Positions 27,501-33,196 of a DNA stretch of 47,610 nt are shown here, piece by piece; the stretch's first letter is position 1, and each line of letters opens with the position of its first letter. Origin of the DNA: a virus. A program made the translations under genes and the position numbers. The notes under the pieces are model-generated. The model saw only the letters and a list, made by a program, of their open reading frames with translations. It ran no database searches and was not told the origin of the DNA. Location of the stretch: positions 1 to 47,610 of the IMG/VR virus record IMGVR_UViG_3300040960_000305; one strand, given 5' to 3'.

Positions 27501-28406
27501 AATGCCTCGGCTGGTGGTACGGCGTCCGCGGTCCAGTTTGTAGCAGACAAGTTTGCTATCTGGAATGATGCTAGTGCTTCTACTGCACCTTTTATTGTAA
27601 GTAGCAATCAAGTCTTTATGAAAGACGCTATGATTCAAAACGCTGCTATTACTGCAGCTAAAATACAAGACCTAGCAGTAGAAGAAGCTAAGATAGATGA
27701 CCTAGCTGTAACTAATAGTAAAATAGCTAACGCTGCTATTACGAACGCTAAGATACAAAATGCAACTATTGAAGGCGCCAAAATTAAAGATGCTGCTATT
27801 ACAAATGCTAAGATATTTGATTTAAATGCTGAAAAAATAACAGCAGGTTTTATTGATGCAGATAGAATAGATGCTGACAGTATTACTGCAGATAAAATAG
27901 ACGTTACAGACTTAACTTTGCCGGTAGTTCATAGTGTTGTAAGTGGTGGTGCTATAGGGTTCTGGATGAACAACACTATGCGTGTAAAACGAGTTGGTGA
28001 GATAGGTACAGAACCTGGAATCTATACTGGATATGTTAGAGTTTTTGGTGGTCCAGGACAGGTAAAGACCTTAGAGGTTGTTGTTGGTGACGGTACTTTT
28101 GGTTCTGGGTCTAGTTTTGATATTAGAAGTGATTTTGTTTATGACAGTGGTTCTTTAAATGGGGCTTCTAATCAAATTCCAATCGTAACTACAGGCGGTG
28201 CACAGTTTTCTTCTGGGGCAAGTAAATACTGGTCTAGAGTAGATAGGTTTACCCAAACCTATTCTATTGCCCAGTTAAGTTTTAGTTTTAGAAAAACAAG
28301 TAATAATACAACCCCTACCTATTTATACATTAATGCTCAAGGCGATGGGAATTATAGATATTTATCTAATGTAGAGTATGCTTTTTACAGGTTCTCGGAG
28401 TCATAA
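24522..28406 (+). CDS. Central tail tip/fibre protein with FN3 domain and GDxWxDxDD repeats
   Basis: A 1294-residue protein. Residues ~88-180 form a fibronectin type III domain (PTGLSASGVFTAVILDW ... YYYWVRFV). The middle (about 245-950) alternates coiled-coil segments (NASDISDLEATVNN type) with seven copies of a small module: GDIWIDTDNGN, GDLWIDTNDGN, GDIWMDSNDDN, GDIWVDSDDNQ, GDYWVDSDDEQ, GDLWIDSDDNN and GDIWLDTDDDD. Most are followed by a YRWNGSSW-type ending. Residues ~1010-1130 match the C-terminal part of lambda J-like tip proteins: a helix-stalk region (IANAAITNAKIQNATIEGAK) ending in ADSITADKIDVTDL. A receptor-proximal tip or side fibre is likely. Confidence 0.65.
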   Translation: MATKGTKVPAIKNVPSRVDPELRSTLDSIKEALEVRLGRRGDPRDRAVTIRELIDSGLAKELKDNPFNPNSGTTSTGIAPPGDGPGDLTTPPAPTGLSASGVFTAVILDWNIATYGNHAYTEIWRSETNEIGGAVLRSTTNAFVYTDEVGYGSTYYYWVRFVTTSDVPGPFNATEGVKAETAVDIGAVMTELSEELSNMPGFNTLLSDIDVTIDGVTLSLQSTLEGIDTAADAAQTAVNNLTTNTPRVIRSTSAPTARGDSSSLQTGDIWIDTDNGNEIFIYTGSTWAASTAGSTSSSDTTLQTQITANGNSISQNASNLLLVAGVSDAADISTSVNITSLNSSISNAETDISANANAISGLTTRVSATENDITTITSDVTELESTLAGYSGTSTVATALSGLQTQITSNDTDIADANTAINTKASAASVTALDVSLSSLETEVDGKTKTFAQDNPPTSLAIGDLWIDTNDGNKLYRAESVGADQVTSGEWVLVRDGGIAVNAGAISTLDSTVTQQGQTLTSNSNNITSLQNALSGYTGSGAVSSAINTINSNVALKPITFHQAGIPTALAIGDIWMDSNDDNKIYRAESVGADEIKAGEWVSVRDAGISSNAQAITALQNTVNDGTTGVAATASALSSLETNVNLIPTNYYQSTAPSSGLTTGDIWVDSDDNQMYRWNGSSWGSIRDATISSNSTAITALQNTLTGYSGSTTVASAISGLSTDISQNATNISSNASDISDLEATVNNPSTGVAATAGALSNLTVSVNAIPAQFYQSTAPSASDSSLGDYWVDSDDEQRYRYNGSAWESIRDSLITSTSSSLTLLTATVGGNTSDITDLTQAVSDETQARSTAISQLSATVDNKTQTFVSNNSPTAVATGDLWIDSDDNNKLYRWNGSSWVLVRETVNDTKATVFAQSSQPTASAVGDIWLDTDDDDKVYRWTGSAWSPVGIPTQASVTTLSNAVSDIEGNASASYVLQVNANGSVAGMVIEANASAGGTASAVQFVADKFAIWNDASASTAPFIVSSNQVFMKDAMIQNAAITAAKIQDLAVEEAKIDDLAVTNSKIANAAITNAKIQNATIEGAKIKDAAITNAKIFDLNAEKITAGFIDADRIDADSITADKIDVTDLTLPVVHSVVSGGAIGFWMNNTMRVKRVGEIGTEPGIYTGYVRVFGGPGQVKTLEVVVGDGTFGSGSSFDIRSDFVYDSGSLNGASNQIPIVTTGGAQFSSGASKYWSRVDRFTQTYSIAQLSFSFRKTSNNTTPTYLYINAQGDGNYRYLSNVEYAFYRFSES

Positions 28407-28753
28407 TGGCAGTACATAATTTTAATTACACTTATGCTTATGTTAGTTGTAAGGCTACTCCTAAAAGTGTTAGCGATAGGACTTTAATAGTAAGAGAGAT
28501 AACAGTTGCTATTACAGCTACAGACCAAGCAGATTCTACTCAGTCTTTAACTTTAGAACAATCTAAAGTTGTAAACCACAATCATTTAAAAAGTGCTGAA
28601 ACTTTACCAGAAAGTTTTATACAGATAGATAATATTACTAATCAACAAATGATTGATTGGTTTACAGAAGGCGTAACTACAGAAGATTTAGATGGTTACT
28701 TTACCTGGCAGTTGTATGGCTGGGAAGAAGTAGACCCTACCGTGGAGGAATGA
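28406..28753 (+). CDS. Small hypothetical phage protein (115 aa)
   Basis: A 115-residue protein overlapping the tip gene by one base (TAATG). It is a mixed alpha/beta protein with a central strand region (RTLIVREITVAITAT) and a helix that begins TNQQMIDWFTEG. No known motif is visible. Tight coupling to the tip protein suggests a tail-assembly helper or minor tail component, as small genes at this place often are. The function is not determined. Confidence 0.5.
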   Translation: MAVHNFNYTYAYVSCKATPKSVSDRTLIVREITVAITATDQADSTQSLTLEQSKVVNHNHLKSAETLPESFIQIDNITNQQMIDWFTEGVTTEDLDGYFTWQLYGWEEVDPTVEE

Positions 28754-28764
28754 TAAGATAAAGC

Positions 28765-28959
28765 ATGGCGTACAAAAGAAAAACAACCAGGAAGAAGCCA
28801 ACACGTAAGAAGTCTCTTACTACAAGACAAGAGGCAAGTATGAAAAGGCATTCTAAAAATCATAGTGCAAAGCACATGAGGTACATGAAGAACCTTATGA
28901 TGAAGGGTAGTACTTTTACTGCTGCACATAAAAAGGCACAAAAAGCTGTAGGAAAATAA
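28765..28959 (+). CDS. Small, very basic protein (64 aa)
   Basis: A 64-residue protein with about a third Lys/Arg/His: MAYKRKTTRKKPTRKKSL at the start and AAHKKAQKAVGK at the end. It has two possible helices and no hydrophobic core of note. Such peptides may bind nucleic acid or be packaged with DNA; nothing in the sequence decides it. It starts 11 bases after the previous stop and shares one base with the nuclease gene (TAATG), so the two are probably translated together. Confidence 0.55.
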   Translation: MAYKRKTTRKKPTRKKSLTTRQEASMKRHSKNHSAKHMRYMKNLMMKGSTFTAAHKKAQKAVGK

Positions 28960-29381
28960 TGTACGAGTATAAGTGTGGTGTAACTAGAATCGTTGATGGT
29001 GACACAGTTGATTGTGAAATAGACCTAGGCTTTGACATTGTATATAAGTCTCGTGTCAGACTATACGGGATCGACACGCCAGAGTCACGAACAAAAGATT
29101 TAGATGAAAAAGCCAGAGGTAAACTAGCTTCTGATTTTTTAGCACAGCATATATTACATGCTGACAAATTAGTAATACAAACAAAACTAGACAAGAAAGG
29201 GAAGTTCGGTAGAGTTCTAGGCGTTATCGTTGCAGATGGCGTGGATCTAAACCAAGCGCTTATAGACAATCATTTAGCTGTTGCCTACACAGGGCAAAGT
29301 AAAGATGATGTAGAAGCACAACATTTAGCAAACAAGGAGGAGCTGTTAAAGCTTGGAAAATATGAAGAAGTTATTAACTAA
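28959..29381 (+). CDS. Thermonuclease-like (SNase family) nuclease
   Basis: A 140-residue protein of the staphylococcal nuclease fold, which cuts DNA or RNA with Ca2+. The active-site pattern is intact: Asp15 in VDGDTV (Asp21 of SNase), Arg34 and Asp39-Thr40-Pro41-Glu42 in RLYGIDTPE (Arg35, Asp40, Glu43), and Arg85 in KFGR (Arg87). No signal peptide is visible, so it acts in the host cytoplasm or is released on lysis. It sits between a basic protein and the holin. Host nucleic acid breakdown or processing near lysis is a reasonable inference. Confidence 0.85.
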   Translation: MYEYKCGVTRIVDGDTVDCEIDLGFDIVYKSRVRLYGIDTPESRTKDLDEKARGKLASDFLAQHILHADKLVIQTKLDKKGKFGRVLGVIVADGVDLNQALIDNHLAVAYTGQSKDDVEAQHLANKEELLKLGKYEEVIN

Positions 29382-29832
29382 TATCGTAGGGAGCGTAGCT
29401 CCAACATTAGGTGCAGCACTAGGTGGCCCATTGGGTGGCATGGCTGGTGATGTTATATCTAAAGTTTTAGGTGTAGAAAACAATCCAGCATCATTAGAAA
29501 AAGCAATTGCTACTGCAACTCCAGAACAGCTGATGGAGATAAAGAAAGCAGAGATAGAGTTTGAAAAACAAATGAAAGAACTTGATGTTGATATCTACAA
29601 AATAGAAGCTGAAGAAAAGAAAGATGCACGTAAACATTTCTCTAAAGATTGGACAGCAAGAATCATAGGTATAGCCATGGTTGGTGGTTTTCTTGGTTAT
29701 ATCTTTCTCGTAACGCTACAACCACCGGAGCAAAATAGTGAGGCCTTGATTAATCTCGTGCTAGGCTACTTAGGTGGCTTAGCGTCTGCAGTTATATCCT
29801 TCTACTTCGGGACCTCCAATAAACAAGACTAA
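29353..29832 (+). CDS. Three-helix holin (GTA_holin_3TM-like)
   Basis: A 159-residue membrane protein. The N-terminus is a glycine-rich hydrophobic segment (VAPTLGAALGGPLGGMAG), followed by a charged middle (residues ~45-100) and two transmembrane helices (RIIGIAMVGGFLGYIFLVTL and LGYLGGLASAVISFYFG). This plan and the closing YFGTS are typical of holins of the phage/gene-transfer-agent 3TM type, which permeabilise the inner membrane for endolysin. The start could be TTG 29353, 12 bases after an AAGGAGG, or ATG 29362. Either overlaps the nuclease gene by 20-29 bases. Confidence 0.75.
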   Translation: MENMKKLLTNIVGSVAPTLGAALGGPLGGMAGDVISKVLGVENNPASLEKAIATATPEQLMEIKKAEIEFEKQMKELDVDIYKIEAEEKKDARKHFSKDWTARIIGIAMVGGFLGYIFLVTLQPPEQNSEALINLVLGYLGGLASAVISFYFGTSNKQD

Positions 29833-29885
29833 TAGAATCTGTTATAACCCTAATACAAGAAGTAGAATTTCCTATTGCAGCAACT

Positions 29886-30182
29886 ATGAAACTAGATTGG
29901 TTTATCTACAAACTAATTATGCGTATTGTAGATGGCATGGAGACAAAACTTGATACAGTTGATGAAAAAGTAGAGTCGCAAATAGCAGCTATAGAAGAAC
30001 GTCTTGGTACAAAACTTGACGCACAACATGGTATTTTAGTAGCATTAATAGATAGGGTTCGTAGTTTGGACAATGAAATCATTAGACAAGATACGTTAAT
30101 TAAAACCATTTTAGGAGTGCCGCAGCTAATTGACAGTAACAAGATAGCTAAGGCAGACAGAGATGACCAAAGAAAAGATTAA
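29886..30182 (+). CDS. Small coiled-coil protein upstream of csgF
   Basis: A 98-residue protein with a hydrophobic/amphipathic N-terminus (MKLDWFIYKLIMRIVDGM), then a long heptad-type helix (KLDTVDEKVESQIAAIEERL) and a charged tail. Its stop lies 20 bases inside the csgF gene, so it is probably the first gene of that transcript unit or a translational leader for it. No known family. It might be peripheral to the inner membrane through its N-terminal helix. A role in the curli-like cassette is only suggested by coupling. Confidence 0.5.
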   Translation: MKLDWFIYKLIMRIVDGMETKLDTVDEKVESQIAAIEERLGTKLDAQHGILVALIDRVRSLDNEIIRQDTLIKTILGVPQLIDSNKIAKADRDDQRKD

Positions 30183-30711
30183 AAAGAAACGCGGTAGACC
30201 AAGCAAGGCTGAACTTAAACGTAGAAAAGAAGAAGCTGAAAAAGATAAAATTATATGGTTTGTAATGGCTGTAGGAGTTGCTTTAATTATAGGTATATTT
30301 ACACAAAATATATCGGCAGATGAAATGGTCCATAAATTTAAGAGCCCATCCTTTAGTGGAGTAGGCACCTCTTCGCATTATCTAACTATTGAGAATCAAG
30401 AGTATAATAGAAAAGAAGCTAATAAGGCTGAACTGAAAGCCTATAAAGAACAGTTAAAAAGGGACGCCGAGAACACTACACTTGCCAGGTTCATACGTAA
30501 CCTAGAAAGTAGGATCTACGCACAATTGTCTAGGCAATTAGTAGATGCACTATTTGGAGAAACACCTAGTACATCAGGTGTTTTGGAGTTAATGGGTAAT
30601 ACTATTGAGTATTCTGTAAGTGAAGACGGCACTATGATAACGTTGAAAATTACAGATGCTGAAGGAAATACTACAGAAATTACCGTACCTATTGGTTCCT
30701 TTACTTTCTAG
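30163..30711 (+). CDS. csgF: CsgF-like curli assembly factor with basic N-terminal extension
   Basis: A 182-residue protein. Residues 54-182 match CsgF in order: MVHKFKSPSFSG (E. coli MTFQFRNPNFGG, the stretch that plugs into the CsgG pore), a variable Asn/Glu part, a helix (LARFIRNLESRIYAQLSRQL), and a final beta part (NTIEYSVSEDG ... TTEITVPIGSF). In bacteria CsgF caps CsgG and places the nucleator outside the cell. An odd N-terminus precedes this: 28 mostly charged residues containing KKRGRPSK (an AT-hook-like RGRP), then a hydrophobic signal segment at 30-48 and ISADE, where cleavage is plausible. It overlaps csgG by 56 bases. Confidence 0.85.
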   Translation: MTKEKIKKKRGRPSKAELKRRKEEAEKDKIIWFVMAVGVALIIGIFTQNISADEMVHKFKSPSFSGVGTSSHYLTIENQEYNRKEANKAELKAYKEQLKRDAENTTLARFIRNLESRIYAQLSRQLVDALFGETPSTSGVLELMGNTIEYSVSEDGTMITLKITDAEGNTTEITVPIGSFTF

Positions 30712-31474
30712 TTGTGCGTCATTACTGTTTGACCCAATAGAAAACAATATAGCCCCGGTACGACATATAGAAGAAGCTACTATAGATGAGCTAGTTATTA
30801 CTAAGCTCGCAGATGTTCGTACGCCTACCAGAAAACCAACAGTAGCAGTGTACGCAACTGCATTTACAGACCAAACAGGACAGAGGCTTAGTAACTCTAT
30901 GTATGCAAGTTTCTCTACAGCTGTTACCCAACAGCCGAGTGCATACTTAATCAAAGCTTTAAAGGATGCAGGTAGCAATAACGATGGTTTCTTTACCGTG
31001 GTCGAACGCATAGGTATAGATAACCTCACAAAAGAAAGACAAATCATAAGAAGTGGCAGAGAGCAGAATAATGACAAGAATAAACTAGGCACGCTTTTGT
31101 TTGCTGGTTTGTTATTAGAAGGTTCTGTTGTTGCTTATGAAGCAAACGAGACTAGCGGCGGTGCTGGGGCTCGTTATTTAGGTGTTGGTATATCTAAGGC
31201 CTACCGAACTGATACATTGACGATCCAGCTTCGTTTAATATCAGTTAGTAGTGGTCAATTGCTGATTGAGAAATTAGTAACTAAGACTATTCTTAGTGTA
31301 TCATTAACAGACGACGTGTTTCGCTTTATCGAGGATGGCACTGAGCTAGTCGAGATAGAAAGTGGTGTAGTTAGGAATGAGTCAGGAAGTCTTGCTCTGC
31401 GCTCTGCTATAGAAACCGCCGTGCTAGGAATTATCACGGAGGGTGAACAAGCTGGATATTGGAGCTACAAATGA
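30656..31474 (+). CDS. csgG: CsgG-like outer-membrane curli secretion lipoprotein
   Basis: A 272-residue protein closely following CsgG, the nonameric outer-membrane channel for curli subunits. Signs are a lipoprotein signal peptide with lipobox LSSC (Cys20, followed by Ala, so outer-membrane sorting), FSTAV (86-90), VERIGIDNLTKERQIIR, LLEGSVVAYEANETSGGAGARYLG, TKTILSVSL, VFRFIE (221-226) and SAIETAVLGIITEG. The pore-constriction segment differs. E. coli has Tyr51, Asn55 and Phe56; here Phe86 is kept, Asn is Ser85, and a one-residue insertion shifts the Tyr to residue 83. The first 19 codons lie inside csgF in another frame. It probably forms a pore in the host outer membrane late in infection. 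Confidence 0.92.
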   Translation: MLKEILQKLPYLLVPLLSSCASLLFDPIENNIAPVRHIEEATIDELVITKLADVRTPTRKPTVAVYATAFTDQTGQRLSNSMYASFSTAVTQQPSAYLIKALKDAGSNNDGFFTVVERIGIDNLTKERQIIRSGREQNNDKNKLGTLLFAGLLLEGSVVAYEANETSGGAGARYLGVGISKAYRTDTLTIQLRLISVSSGQLLIEKLVTKTILSVSLTDDVFRFIEDGTELVEIESGVVRNESGSLALRSAIETAVLGIITEGEQAGYWSYK

Positions 31475-32169
31475 AAAAACTCTTACCCTTACTGTTGGTT
31501 GGTTTTTTGTATGCAGATAACGAAGTATATATAGATCAGTCTGGTAACAACGCTAATATAGACTTAGAGCAATTAGGTTCGTCTAATATTATTGGTGGTC
31601 TCAACGCTGTGTCAGGCACTATGACTGCTCTTGATCTTGATGGTTTAAATCTAACTTTAGATATAAACCAAATAGGTAGTTCAAACAAATTCCTTGGTGA
31701 CATCTTAGGTGATGGCATTACAGGTTTTTTTGAGTTTGACGGAGACAGTAATGACTTCACAATACAAGTAGACCCCACTGACACCTATGGTGCAGACGAT
31801 GGTAACTTCAATGTAGATGTAACAGGTTCAAGTAATGACTTTACTCTGGATATAGGTACAACTGCTCTTGCTTCTACACTTGACCTAGACTGGATTATTC
31901 AAGGCGACTCTAACACACTCGACTTTGATATAAACTATGATTTAGGTACATCCTATGTAGATATTGATGGCGACTCTAACACTGTAAACTTTAGTGGTAG
32001 TGGTAAACAAGGTGGATATTTCTACCTAGACCAGACAGGCAATGGCAGAACATACAACATTACACAATCATCTACGTTGGCGGCCGATTGGCTTAAGATT
32101 ATTTCTAATGGTGGTAGCGGTACTGTGTGCGTCATTCAAAATGACGGCGGCACAACAACCGGCTGCTAG
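31471..32169 (+). CDS. Curlin-repeat secreted protein (CsgA/CsgB-like)
   Basis: The start is at ATG 31471, which overlaps the csgG stop (ATGA) and follows a GGAG; a TTG further up is less likely. The 232-residue product begins with a signal peptide (MKKLLPLLLVGFLYA, cleavage before Asp16). It then has curlin-type units: VYIDQSGNNANIDLEQLGSSN, split here as VYIDQSGNNANIDL and EQLGSSN, followed by INQIGSSN, FEFDGDSNDF, VDVTGSSNDF, WIIQGDSNTL, VDIDGDSNTV and YLDQTGNG. The G[SD]SN turns recur about every 20-35 residues with flanking alternating hydrophobics. It is more acidic than CsgA and ends with two cysteines (CVIQNDGGTTTGC). It is the probable cargo of the CsgG channel; amyloid formation is inferred. 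Confidence 0.8.
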   Translation: MKKLLPLLLVGFLYADNEVYIDQSGNNANIDLEQLGSSNIIGGLNAVSGTMTALDLDGLNLTLDINQIGSSNKFLGDILGDGITGFFEFDGDSNDFTIQVDPTDTYGADDGNFNVDVTGSSNDFTLDIGTTALASTLDLDWIIQGDSNTLDFDINYDLGTSYVDIDGDSNTVNFSGSGKQGGYFYLDQTGNGRTYNITQSSTLAADWLKIISNGGSGTVCVIQNDGGTTTGC

Positions 32170-33196
32170 TATTGGAGATATATCAGAGCTTACAGGCACT
32201 GCTGAAGTTATAAGAGATCAGCCTTACGGGGCTGAGCTCGACTTTCCTATCCAACAGATGGACGATGTTCGTACGACTGTTGGTAGGATAGCTATTACTT
32301 TTTTAGATGACTCTATTGTTAAATTAACCGAGCACTCAAAGCTCGTTATTACTGAATATATCTACGACCCAGACCCATCTAAAGGCAAGATGGCAATGAA
32401 GTTTGCCAATGGGACTGCTAGATTTATTAGTAGCAAACTAGGCAAAATTGATAAAAAGAATATTAGACTATCTACACCTACGGCTGACATTGCTATTCGT
32501 GGAACCGACTTTACGTGTACTGTGGATGAGCTTGGACGTTCGCTTATTATTCTATTACCTGATGCTAATGGTTTATCTAGTGGTGAAATACTTGTCACAA
32601 CTGCAGCTGGTACTGTTACGCTTAATAAGCCATACGAAGCAACAACCGTAGATGTGTGGGAAAACTCACCTAGCAGTCCTGTTATATTAGACCTAACACT
32701 AGATGTTATAGACAACATGTTAATTGTTGCTCCTCCGGATGAAGAAAACTTATCCACAGAACAATCCACAGCGTACGTAGCAGATAGTGGCGCTTTATTG
32801 GATATAGATTATTTAGAATTTAGTGAGCTAGAACAAGATTACTTAGCCGAAGATGCTTTAGAGTTCACAGAATTAGACATAAACTTTTTAGATGTAAACT
32901 TTTTTGAAGATTTATTAGCAATCATAGAAGAAGTAGATGAACTAGAAACAAACAACTTATCCACAGGCACACTGGTTCAAGGTACAGAAATTGGTCAGGA
33001 TTTAGAAACACAAATAATTACATTACTTCAAGGTGAGCAAATTGCTTTCCAAAGAAAGATAACGCAAAACGCTCAGTTGACCGTAGATGCTTCGCAGGGG
33101 TACACTATTATATTAATACAGGACGGTAAGTACCAACAGATTGTAGTAAACGGTGGAGGCAATTCTACTATAACAATTACCCAGGGGTCAGGATGA
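32042..33196 (+). CDS. FecR-domain periplasmic protein with curlin-like C-terminus
   Basis: A 384-residue protein if begun at ATG 32042, overlapping the curlin gene by 128 bases; ATG 32108 is the other option (362 aa). The longer form gives a better signal peptide (basic RWRPIGLR, then LFLMVVAVLCASF and MTAAQ). Residues ~45-205 are a FecR domain (GDISELTGTAEVIRD, KLTEHSKLVI, FANGTARFIS, TPTADIAIRGTDF). Residues ~225-320 are very acidic and rich in Leu/Phe. The last 30 residues (GYTIILIQDGKYQQIVV, GGGNSTITITQGSG) resemble a curlin repeat (E. coli LTITQHGGGN). It overlaps the cyclase by ATGA. FecR proteins carry signals in the periplasm; here it may read the fibre or pore state. Confidence 0.8.
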   Translation: MAEHTTLHNHLRWRPIGLRLFLMVVAVLCASFKMTAAQQPAASIGDISELTGTAEVIRDQPYGAELDFPIQQMDDVRTTVGRIAITFLDDSIVKLTEHSKLVITEYIYDPDPSKGKMAMKFANGTARFISSKLGKIDKKNIRLSTPTADIAIRGTDFTCTVDELGRSLIILLPDANGLSSGEILVTTAAGTVTLNKPYEATTVDVWENSPSSPVILDLTLDVIDNMLIVAPPDEENLSTEQSTAYVADSGALLDIDYLEFSELEQDYLAEDALEFTELDINFLDVNFFEDLLAIIEEVDELETNNLSTGTLVQGTEIGQDLETQIITLLQGEQIAFQRKITQNAQLTVDASQGYTIILIQDGKYQQIVVNGGGNSTITITQGSG

